Source of the DNA: Mercurialis annua
Taxonomy: Eukaryota > Streptophyta > Magnoliopsida > Malpighiales > Euphorbiaceae
DNA: 64,000 nt
Reading direction: 5' to 3'
Assembly: GCF_937616625.2 (NCBI RefSeq)
Contig: NC_065577.1
Location: forward strand, 19,729,501-19,793,500
Shown: one piece after another, positions 49,801-62,140 of the stretch
How positions within the stretch are numbered: position 1 is the first letter of the stretch
Layout: the number at the start of each line of letters is the position of its first letter
Program-made: the position numbers and the translations under genes
Notes under the pieces: generated by a model
The model's input: the letters and a program-made list of their open reading frames with translations, nothing else
Databases searched by the model: none
What the model was told of the DNA's origin: nothing

Positions 49801-52800
49801 ATCCAAATGTTTCGCCTTTTTAGCGATTTAAGCCAAACCTTTACAAACGTTGCGCAAAAAAACCAACTGTTACACCTTTTTAGTAAATTATGCCAAACGT
49901 TTACAATTATTAGAAAACATATCGAAGCGTTTCACCTTTTTAGCAATTTTAGCCAAACGTTTACAAATGATACGAAACAAATCAAAGCGTTTCACCTTTT
50001 TAGAAATTTAAGCCAAACGTTTACAAACGTTACAAACAAATCCAAACGTTTCCCCTTTTTTGCGTTTTAAGCCAAATGTTTACAAACATCACGAAACAAA
50101 TCCAAACGTTTCTCATTTTTAGCGATTTAAGTCAAACGTATACAAACGCTACGAAAAAAATCCAAAAGTTTCCCCTTTATAGCGATTTAAGCCACAGGTT
50201 TACATACGTTACGGAACAAAATCCAAACGTTTCCCCATTGTAGCGATTTAAGCCAAACGTTTACAAACGGTACGAAACAAATTCAAACGTTTCCCCTTTT
50301 TAGCGATTTAAGCCAAACGTTTACAAAGGCTACGAAACAAATCCAGACATTTCACCTTTTTAGCAATTTAAGCCTAATGTTTACAAACCATACAAAACAA
50401 ATCCAAACGTTTCCCCTTTTTAGCGATTTAAGCCCAACGTTTACAAACGTTATGAAACAAATCCAAACGTTTCTCCTTTTTAGCAATTTAAACAAAACGT
50501 TTACAAATGATACGAAACAAATCTAAACATTTCACCTTTTAAGCGATTTAAGCCAAACGTTTACAAACGTTACGAAACAAAACCAAGCGTTTCACCTTTT
50601 TAGCGATTTAAGACAAACGTTTACAAACGTTACGAAGCAAATCCAAATATTCCCCATTTTAGCAATTTAAGCCCAAAGTTTAAAACATTACCAAACAAAT
50701 CCAAACGTTTCGCCTTTTTAGCGATTTAAGCCAAAGCGTTAAGAAACAAATCCAAACGTGTCACATTTTTAGCGATTGAAGCCAAACATTTACAAACGTA
50801 ACGAAACAAATCCAAGCGTTTCACCTTTTTAGCAATTTAAGCCAAACGGTACAAAACTAATCCAAACGATTCACTTTTTTAGCGATTTATGCCAAACGTT
50901 TACAAACGCTATGAAACAAATCCAAACGTTTTCCCTTTTTAGCGATTTAGGCCAAACGTTTACAAACATTACGAAGTAAATCCAAATGTTTCTCCTTTGT
51001 AGCGATTTATGCCAAACATTTACAAACGGTACGAAACAAATCCAAACGTTTCACCTTTTTAGCTAATTAAGCCAGATGTTTATAAACGTCACGAAACTAA
51101 TCCAAACATTTAAAACGTTACAAAACCCTTTTTAGCAATTTATGCGAAACGTTTACAAACGTAATGAAACAAATCCAAAAGTTTCATAATTTTAGTGATT
51201 TAAGCCAAACTTTTAAAAACATTACAAAGCAAATCCAAACGTTACGAAACAAAACGAAATGTTTCACCTTTTTAGTGATTTAAGCCAAACGTTTACAAAC
51301 GATACGAAACAAATCCAAGCGTTATGAAACTGAACGAAACGTTTGCAAACGTTGCGTAAAAAATCCAAGCGTTTCACCTTTTTAGCAATTTAAGCCAAAC
51401 GTATACAAACGCTACGAAACAAATCCAAGTGCTTAACCTTTTTAACGATATAAGCCAAACGTTTACAAATGTTGCAAAACAAATTCAAACGTTTTCCTTT
51501 TTAGCGATTTAAGCCAAATGTTTAGATACGGTACGAAGCAAATCCAAACGTTTCACCTTTATAGCAATTTAAGTCAAATGTTTACAAACTCTACGAAACA
51601 AATCCAAACGTTTTCCCTTTTTAGCGATTTAAGCCAAATGTTTACAAACACTACGAAACAAATCCAAACGTTTCACCTTTGTAGCGATTTAAGCCGAACG
51701 TTTACAAACGGTACGAAACAAATCCAAACTTTTCACCTTTGTAGCCATTAAAGCCAAACGTGTACAAATGCTACGAAACAAGTCCAAACATTTCACATTT
51801 TCAGCAATTTAAGCCGAACGTTTACAAACGTTACTTAACAAAACCAAACATTTCACCTTTTTAACAATTTAAGCCAAACGTTTACAAACGTTACGAAACA
51901 AATCCAAATGTTTCCCCATTTTAGCAATTTAAGCCAAACGTTTAAAATGTTACGAAACAAATTCAAACGTTTCGCCTTTTTAGCGATTTAAGCCAAACGT
52001 TTACAAACATTGCGAAACAAAACCAAGTGTTTCCCCTTTTTAGCTATTTTAGCGAAACGTTTACAAATGTTACGAAACAAATCCAAACATACCAACTTTT
52101 TAGCAATTTAAGCCAAATATTTACAAACGGTAAGAAACAAATCCAAAAGTTTCACGTTTTTAGCGATTTAAGCCAAATCCAAACGTTTCCCCTTTTTAGC
52201 GATTAAAGCCAAACGTTAACAAACGTTACGAAACAAATCCAAACGATTCACCTTTTTAGCAATTTAAGCGAAACGTTCACAAATGTTACGAAACAAATCC
52301 AAACATTTCACCTTTTTAGCGATTTAAGCCGAACGTTTACAAACGTTACGAAAGAAATCCAAATGTTTCCCCATTTTAGCAATATAAGCCAAACGTTTCT
52401 CATTTTTAGTGATGTAAGCCAAACGTTTACAAACGTTAAGAAACCAATCCAAACGTTTCACATGTTTAGCGATTGAAGCCAAATGTTTACTAACATAACC
52501 AAACAAATCCAAGCGTTTCACCTTTTTAGCAATTTAAGCCAAACGTTTACAAATGGTACGATACAAATCCAAATGTTTCCCCTTTTTAGTGATTTAAGCC
52601 AAACGTTTCCAAATCCTTCGAAATAAATCCAAATGTTTCACCTTTTTAGCGATTTAGGACAAACCTTTACAGACGTTACGAAACAAATCCAAACGTTTCA
52701 CCTTTGTAGCGATTTATGCCAAACGTTTACAAACGGTACGAAACAAATCCAAACATTTCACCTTATTCGCTAATTAAGCCAAACGTTTACAAATGTTACG

Positions 52801-55800
52801 AAACTAATCCAAACGTTTCAAACGTTACGAAACCCTTGTTAGCAATTTAAGCCAAATATTTACAAACGTTACGAAACAAATCCAAACGTTTCACCTTTAG
52901 CGATTTAAACCAAACTTTTACAAACGTTACGAAACAAATCCAAACGTTACGAAACAAAACTAAACGTTTGACCTTTTTAGAGATTTAAGCCAAACGTTTA
53001 CAAACGTTACGAAACAAATCCAAACGTTACGAAACAAAACCAAACGTTTACAAACGTTGCGAAACAAATCCAAGCGTTTCACCTTTTCAGCAATTTAAGC
53101 CAAACGTATACAAACGCTACGAAACAAATCCAAGCGTTTAACCTTTTTAGCGATTTTATCCAAACGTTTACAAATATTGCAAAAAAAATCAAACATTTCA
53201 CCTTGTTAGCGATTTAAGCCAAATGTTTACAAACGTTCCGAAACAAATCCAAACGTTTCACCTTTTTAGTGATTTAAGCCATACGTTTACAAACGTAAAG
53301 AAACAAATCCTAACGTTTAACCTTATTAGCGATTTAAGCCAAACGTTTACAAACGTTACGATAAAAATCCAAATGTTCCACCTTTTAAGAGATTTAAGCC
53401 AAACATTTACAAACGTTACAAAACAAATCAAAACGTTCACAAACGTTGCGAAACAAACCCAAACGTTTAAAATGTTACAAAACAAATCCAAACGTTTCAT
53501 ATTTTTAACGATTTAAGCCAAACGTTTACAAACGTTGCCAAACAAAACCAAGTGTTTCACCTTTGTAGTAATTTAAGCCAAATGTGTACAAACATTAGAA
53601 AACATCAAGCGTTTCACCTTTTTAGCAATTTCAGCCAAAAGTTTACAAATGTTACGAAACAAATCAAAGCGATTCACCTTTTCAGCAATTTAAGCCAAAC
53701 TTTTACAAACGTTACGAAACAAATCCAAACGTGTCACCTTTTTTGAGATTTAAGCCAAACATTTACAAACATTACAAAACAAATCCAAATGTTTCACTTT
53801 TTAACGATTTAAGCCAAACGTTTACAAAGAATATGAAAAAATCCAAATGTTTCACCTTTTTAGCAATTTAAGACAAACTTTTACAAACGTTTCGAAACAA
53901 ATCCAAGAAGTTCACCTTTTTAGCAATTTAAGCCAAACGTTTACAAACGTTACAAAACAAATCCAAGCGTTTCAGCTTTTTAGCTATATAAGCCAAGCGT
54001 TTACAGACGTTTCGAAACATATCCAAACGTTTTACCATTTTAGCGAATTAAGCCAAACGTTTACGGACGTTACGAAACTACTCCAAACGTATAAAATGTT
54101 ACGAAACCCTTTTTAGCAATTTAAGCCAAACGTTTACAAACGTTATGAAACAAATCCAAATGTTTCCCTTTTTCAGCGATTTAAAACAAACGTTTACAAA
54201 CGTTACGAAACAAATCCAAACGTTTCACCTTTTTAGCGAATTAAGCCAAACGCTTACAAACATTACGAAACTAATCCAAACGTTTAGAACGTTTCCAAAG
54301 CCTTTTAAACATTTTAAGCCAAACATTTACAAACGTTACGAAACAAATCCAAACGTTTCACCTTTTTAGCGATTGAAAACAAACGCTTACAAACGTTACG
54401 AAACAAATCCAAAGGTTTCCCCTTTTAAGCGATTTAAGCCAAACGTTTACAAATCTTACGAAACAAATCCAAACGTTACGAAACAAAACCAAATGTTTCA
54501 TGTTTTTAGCGATTTAAGCCAAACTTTTACAAACATTACAAAACAAATCCAAACGTTACGAAAGAAAATAAAACATTTCACTTTTTTAGCAATTTAAGCC
54601 AAACGTTTACAAACGTTACGAAACAAATCCAAACATTACGAAACAAAATCAAACGTTTACAAACGTTACGAAAAAAATTTAAACGTTACGAAACAAAACC
54701 AAACGTTTCACCTTTTTAGCGATTTAAGCCAAACGTTTACGAACGTTACGAAACAAATGCAAATGTTATGAAACAATATCAAACGTATACAAACGTTACG
54801 AAACAAATCCAAGCGTGTAAACGTTTAGCAATTTAAGCCAAACGTTTACATATGTTGCAAAACAAATTCCAACGTTTCCCCTTTTTAGCGATTTAGCCAA
54901 ATGTTTTCAAACGTTACGAAACAAATCCAAACATTTCACCTTTTTAGAGATTTTAGCCAAACGTCTACAAACTCTACGAAACAAATCCAAACGTTTCGCC
55001 TTTTTAGCGATTTAAGCCAAACGTACAAACGTTGCGCAAAAAAACCAACCGTTTCACCTTTTTAGTAAATTATGCCAAACGTTTACAAACATTAGAAAAC
55101 ATATCCAAGCGTTTCACCTTTTTAGCAATTTTAGCCAAACGTTTACAAATGATACGAAAAAATCAAAGCGTTTCACCTTTTTAGCAATTTAAGCCAAATC
55201 TTTACAAACGTTACAAACAAATCCAAACGTTTCCCCTTTTTTACGTTTTATGCCAAATGTTTACAAACATCACGAAACAAATCTAAACGTTTCTCCTTTT
55301 TAGCGATTTAAGTCAAACGTATACAAACGCTACGAAAAAATCCAAAAGTTTCGCCTTTATAGCGATTTAAGCCAAAGGTTTACATACGTTAGGGAACAAA
55401 TCCAAACGTTTCACCTTTATAGAGATATAAGCCAAAGGTTTACAAACGTAATGAAAAAAATCTAAACGTTTCACCTTTTTAGCAATTTAAGGCAAACGTT
55501 TACAAACATTACGAAACAAATCCAAACCTTTCCCTTTTTTAGCGATTTAAGCCAAACGTTTACAAACGTTACAAAACAAATCCAGCTGTTTCACCTTTTT
55601 AGCTTTTTAAGCAAAATGTTTACAAACGTTACGAAAAAAATCCAAATGTTTCACCTTTTTAGCAATTTAAGCCAAACGTTTGCTAACGTTACGAAACAAA
55701 TCCAAATTTTTACAAACGTTACGAAACAAACCCAAACGTTTAAAATGTTCTGAAACAAATCCAAACGTCCACATTTTTAACGATTTAAGCCAAACGTTTA

Positions 55801-57350
55801 CAAACGTTGCGCAAAAAAAACCAACCGTTTCACCGTTTTAGTAAATTATGCCAAACGTTTACAAACATTATAAAACATATCCAAGCGTTTCACCTTTTTA
55901 GCAATTTTAGCCAAACGTTTACAAATGATACGAAACAAATCAAAGCGTTTCACCTTTTTAGCAATTTAAGCCAAACGTTCACAAACAAATCCAAATGTTT
56001 CCCCTTTTTTGCGTTTTAAGCCAAATGTTTACAAACGTCACGAAACAAATCCAAACGTTTCTCCTTTTTAGCGATTTAAGTCAAACGTATACAAACGCTA
56101 CGAAAAAATCCAAAAGTTTCGCCTTTATAGCGATTTAAGCCAAAGGTTTACATACGTTAGGGAACAAATCCAAACGTTTCACCTTTATAGAGATATAAGC
56201 CAAAGGTTTACAAACGTAATGAAAAAATCCAAACGTTTCACCTTTTTAGCAATTTAAGGCTAACGTTTACAAACATTACGAAACAAATCCAAACCTTTCC
56301 CTTTTTTAGCGATTTAAGCCAAACGTTTACAAACGTTACAAAACAAATCCAGCTGTTTCACATTTTTAGCTTTTTAAGCAAAATGTTTACAAACGTTACG
56401 AAAAAAATCCAAATGTTTCACCTTTTTAGCAATTTAAGCCAAACGTTTGCTAACGTTACGAAACAAATCCAAATTTTTACAAACGTTACGAAACAAACCC
56501 AAACGTTTAAAATGTTATGAAACAAATCCAAACGTCCACATTTTTAACGATTTAAGCCAAACGTTTACAAACGTTGCGCAAAAAAACCAACCGTTTCACC
56601 TTTTTAGTAAATTATGCCAAACGTTTACAAACATTATAAAACATATCCAAGCGTTTCACCTTTTTAGCAATTTTAGCCAAACGTTTACAAATGATACGAA
56701 ACAAATCAAAGCGTTTCACCTTTTTAGCAATTTAAGCCAAACGTTTACAAACGTTACAAACAAATCCAAACGTTTCCCCTTTTTTGCGTTTTAAGCCAAA
56801 TGTTTACAAACATCACGAAACAAATCCAAACGTTTCTCCTTTTTAGCGATTTAAGTCAAACGTATACAAACGCTACGAAAAAAATCCAAAAGTTTCCCCT
56901 TTATAGCGATTTAAGCCAAAGGTTTACATACGTTACGGAACAAAATCCAAACGTTTCACCATTGTAGCGATTTAAGCCAAACGTTTACAAACGGTACGAA
57001 ACAAATCCAAACGTTTCCCCTTTTTAGCGATTTAAGCCAAACGTTTACAAAGGCTACGAAACTAATCCAGACATTTCACGTTTTTAGCAATTTAAGCCTA
57101 ATGTTTACAAACCATACAAAACAAATCCAAACGTTTCCCCTTTTTAGCGATTTAAGCCCAACGTTTACAAACGTTATGAAACAAATCCAAACGTTTCTCC
57201 TTTTTAGCAATTTAAACAAAACGTTTACAAATGATACGAAACAAATCCAAACATTTCACCTTTTAAGCGATTTAAGCCAAACGTTTACAATAGTTACGAA
57301 ACAAAACCAAGAGTTTCACCTTTTTAGCGATTTAAGACAAATGTTTACAA
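43893..57350 (+). repeat. ~770-bp sub-repeat at the higher-order unit boundary
   Basis: Within this span the segment starting GTTGCGCAAAAAAACC is tandemly repeated at 43,893 and 44,669 (776 bp), and again at 55,035, 55,810 and 56,576 (775 and 766 bp). A partial copy sits 179 bp before the first, at 43,713. A single copy follows at about 49,853. The same ~13-monomer unit has therefore expanded separately at two HOR junctions. Confidence 0.8.
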
Positions 57351-60300
57351 ACGTTACGAAGCAAATCCAAATGATTCCCCATTTTAGCAATTTAAGCCAA
57401 AAGTTTAAAACATTACCAAACAAATCCAAACGTTTCGCCTTTTTAGCGATTTAAGCCAAAGCGTTAAGAAACAAATCCAAACGTGTCACATTTTTAGCGA
57501 TTGAAGCCAAACATTTACAAACGTAACAAAACAAATCCAAACGTTTCACCTTTTTAGCAATTTAAGCCAAACGGTACAAAACTAATCCAAACGTTTCACC
57601 TTTTTAGCGATTTATGCCAAACGTTTACAAACGCTACGAAACAAATCCAAACGTTTCCCCTTTTTAGCGATTTAGGCCAAACGTTTACAAACGTTACGAA
57701 GTAAATCCAAATGTTTCTCCTTTGTAGCGATTTAAGCGAAACATTTACAAACGGTACGAAACAAATCCAAACGTTTCACCTTTTTAGCTAATTAAGCCAG
57801 ATGTTTATAAACGTCACGAAACTAATCCAAACATTTAAAACGTTACAAAACCCTTTTTAGCAATTTATGCGAAACGTTTACAAACGTAATGAAACAAATC
57901 CAAAAGTTTCATATTTTAAGTGATTTAAGCCAAACTTTTACAAACATTACAAAGCAAATCCAAACGTTACGAAACAAAACGAAATGTTTCACCTTTTTAG
58001 TGATTTAAGCCAAACATTTACAAACGATACGAAACAAATCCAAACGTTATGAAACTGAACCAAACGTTTGCAAACGTTGCGTAACAAATCAAAGCGTTTC
58101 ACCTTTTTAGCAATTTAAGCCAAACGTATACAAACGTTACGAAACAAATCCAAGTGCTCAACCTTTTTAACGATATAAGCCAAACGTTTACAAATGTTGC
58201 AAAACAAATTCAAATGTTTTCCTTTTTAGCAATTTAAGCCAAATGTTTAGATACGGTACGAAGCAAATCCAAACGTTTCACCTTTATAGCGATTTAAGTC
58301 AAATGTTTACAAACGCTAAGAAACAAATCCAAACGTTTCCCCTTTTTAGCGATTTAAGGCAAATGTTTACAAACACTACGAAATAAATCCAAACGTTTCA
58401 CCTTTGTAGCGATTTAAGCCAAACGTTTACAAACGGTATGAAACAAATCCAAACGTTTCACCTTTGTAGCCATTAAAGCCAAACGTGTACAAATGCTACG
58501 AAACAAGTCCAAACATTTCACCTTTTCAGCAATTTAAGCCGAACGTTTACAAACGTTACTAAACAAAACCAAACATTTCACCTTTTTAGCGATTTAAGCC
58601 AAACGTTTACAAACGTTGCGAAACAAATCCAAATGTTTCCCCATTTTAGCAATTTAAGCCAAACGTTTAAAATGTTACGAAACAAAGTCAAACGTTTCGC
58701 CTTTTTAGCGATTTAAGCCAAACGTTTACAAATATTGCGCAACAAAACCAAGTGTTTCCCCTTTTTAGCAATTTTAGCGAAACGTTTACAAATGTTACGA
58801 AACAAATCCAAACATACCAACTTTTTAGCAATTTAAGCCAAATATTTACAAACGGTAAGAAACAAGTCCAAAAGTTTCACGTTTTTAGCGATTTAAGCCA
58901 AATCCAAACGTTTCCCCTTTTTAGCGATTAAAGCTAAACGTTATCAAACGTTACGAAACAAATCCATCGATTCACCTTTTTAGCAATTTAAGCGAAACGT
59001 TCACAAATGTTACGAAACAAATCCAAACATTTCACCTTTTTAGCGATTTAAGCCGAATGTTTACAAACGTTACGAAAGAAATCCAAATGTTTCCCCATTT
59101 TAGCAATATAAGCCAAACGTTTCTCCTTTTTAGTGATGTAAGCCAAACGTTTACAAACGTTAAGAAACCAATCCAAACGTTTCACATGTTTAGCGATTGT
59201 AGCCAAATGTTTACTAACATAACCAAACAAATCCAAGCGTTTCACCTTTTTAGCAATTTAAGCCAAACGTTTACAAACGGTACGATACAAATCCAAATGT
59301 TTCCCCTTTTTAGTGATTTAAGCCAAACGTTTCCAAATCCTACGAAACAAAACCAAATGTTTCACCTTTTTAGCGATTTAGGACAAACCTTTACAGACGT
59401 TACGAAACAAATCCAAACGTTTCACCTTTTTAGCGATTTATGCCAAACGTTTACAAACGGTACGAAACAAATCCAAACATTTCACCTTTTTAGCTAATTA
59501 AGCCAAACGTTTACAAATGTTACGAAACTAATCCAAACGTTTCAAACGTTACGAAACCCTTGTTAGCAATTTAAGCCAAATATTTACAAACGTTACGAAA
59601 CAAATCCAAACGTTTCACCTTTAGCGATTTAAACCAAACGTTTACAAACGTTACGAAACAAATCTAAACATTTGACCTTTTTAGCGATTTAAGCCAAACG
59701 TTTACAAACGTTACGAAACAAATCCAAACGTTACGAAACAAAACGAAACTTTTACAAACGTTGCGAAACAAATCCAAGCGTTTCACCTTTTCAGCAATTT
59801 AAGCTAAACGTATACAAACGCTACAAAACAAATCCAAGCGTTTAACCTTTTTGGCGATTTTAGCCAAACGTTTACAAATGTTGGAAAAAAAAATCAAACA
59901 TTTCACCTTTTTAGCGATTTAAGCCAAATGTTTACAAACGTTCCGAAACAAATCCAAACGTTTCACCTTTTTAGCGATTTAAGCCATACGTTTACAAACG
60001 TAAAGAAACAAATCCTAACGTTTAACCTTTTTAGCGATTTAAGCCAAACGTTTACAAACGTTACGAAAAAATCCAAATGTTCAACCTTTTAAGAGATTTA
60101 AGCCAAACATTTACAAACGTTACAAAACAAATCAAAACGTTTACAAACATTACGAAACAAACCCAAACGTTTAAAATGTTACAAAACAAATCCAAACGTT
60201 TCATATTTTTAACGATTTAAGCCAAACGTTTACAAACGTTGCCAAACAAAACCAAGTGTTTCACCTTTGTGGTAATTTAAGCCAAATGTGTACAAACATT

Positions 60301-61400
60301 AGAAAACATCAAGCGTTTCTCCTTTTTAGCAATTTCAGCCAAAAGTTTACAAATGTTACGAGACAAATCAAAGCGTTTCACCTTTTCAGCAATTTAAGCC
60401 AAACTTTTACAAACGTTACGAAACAAATCCAAACGTTTCACCTTTTTTGAGATTTAAGCCAAACATTACAAAACAAATCCAAATGTTTCACTTTTTAACG
60501 ATTTAAGCTAAACGTTTACAAAGGATATGAAAAAATCCAAATGTTTCACCTTTTTAGCAATTTAAGACAAACTTTTACAAACGTTTCGAAACAAATCCAA
60601 GAAGTTTACCTTTTTAGCAATTTAAGCCAAACGTTTACAAACGTTACAAAACAAATCCAAGCGTTTCAGCTTTTTAGCTATATAAGCCAGGCGTTTACAG
60701 ACGTTTCGAAACATATCCAAACGTTTTACCATTTTAGCGACTTAAGCCAAACGTTTACGGACGTCACGAAACTACTCCAAACGTATAAAATGTTACGAAA
60801 CCCTTTTTAGCAATTTAAGCCAAACGTTTACAAACGTTACGAAACAAATCCAAACGTTTCACTTTTTCAGCGATTTAAAACAAACGTTTACAAACGTTAC
60901 GAAACAAATCCAAACGTTTCACCTTTTTAGCGAATTAAGCCAAACGCTTACAAACATTACGAAACTAATCCAAACGTTTAGAACGTTTCCAAAGCCTTTT
61001 AAACATTTTAAGCCAAACATTTACAAACGTTACGAAACAAGTCCAAACGTTTCACCTTTTTAGCGATTGAAAACAAATGCTTACAAATGTTACGAAACAA
61101 ATCCACAGGTTTCCCCTTTTAAGAGATTTAAGCCAAACGTTTACAAATCTTACGAAACAAATCCAAACGTTACGAAACAAAACCAAATGTTTCACCTTTT
61201 TAGCGATTTAAGCCAAACTTTTACAAACATAACAAAACAAATCCAAACGTTACGAAACAAAATAAAACGTTTCACCTTTTTAGCAATTTAAGCCAAACGT
61301 TTACAAACGTTACGAAACAAATCCAAACGTTACGAAACAAAATCAAACGTTTACAAACGTTACGAAAAAAATTTAAACGTTACGAAACAAAACCAAACGT
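44669..61400 (+). repeat. ~5.18-kb higher-order repeat, three copies
   Basis: Rare variants recur at constant spacing. GCGCAAAAAAACCAAC is at 44,669, about 49,853, 55,035 and 56,576. GCGTTAAGAAACAAATCC is near 45,550, 50,736 and 57,465. AACGTATAAAATGTTACG is near 48,901, 54,087 and 60,780. The first step is 5,184-5,186 bp. The second is about 6.70-6.73 kb because a ~1.54-kb extra block (55,035-56,575) is inserted between units. Units are roughly 44,669-49,852, 49,853-55,034 and 56,576-61,400. Similarity looks very high, so amplification is young. Confidence 0.88.
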
Positions 61401-62140
61401 GTCACCTTTTTAGCGATTTAAGCCGAACGTTTACAAACGTTACGAAAGAAATCCAAATGTTTCCCCATTTTAGCAATATAAGCCAAACGTTTCTCCTTTT
61501 TAGTGATGTAAGCCAAACGTTTACAAACGTTAAGAAACCAATCCAAACGTTTCACATGTTTAGCGATTGAAGCCAAATGTTTACTAACATAACCAAACAA
61601 ATCCAAGCGTTTAACCTTTTTAGCAATTTAAGCCAAACGTTTACAAACGGTACGATACAAATCCAAATGTTTCCCCTTTTTAGTGATTTAAGCCAAACGT
61701 TTCCAAATCCTACGAAACAAAACCAAATGTTTCACCTTTTTAGCGATTTAGGACAAACCTTTACAGACGTTACGAAACAAATCCAAACGTTTCACCTTTT
61801 TAGCGATTGAAAACAAATGCTTACAAACGTTACGAAACAAATCCACAGGTTTCCCCTTTTAAGCGATTTAAGCCAAACGTTTACAAATCTTACGAAACAA
61901 ATCCAAACGTTACGAAACAAAACCAAATGTTTCACCTTTTTAGCCATTTAAGCCAAACTTTTACAAACATAACAAAACAAATCCAAACGTTACGAAACAA
62001 AATAAAACGTTTCACCTTTTTAGCAATTTAAGCCAAACGTTTACAAACGTTACGAAACAAATCCAAACGTTACGAAACAAAATCAAACGTTTACAAACGT
62101 TACGAAAAAAATTTAAACGTTACGAAACAAAACCAAACGT
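61060..62140 (+). repeat. 740-bp mosaic tandem duplication
   Basis: 61,067-61,400 and 61,807-62,140 are near-identical (offset 740). Between them, 61,400-61,800 matches 59,033-59,430 about 2.37 kb upstream. The duplicated unit thus joins two blocks that are not adjacent elsewhere in the HOR, as expected from out-of-register recombination followed by tandem duplication. Confidence 0.8.
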
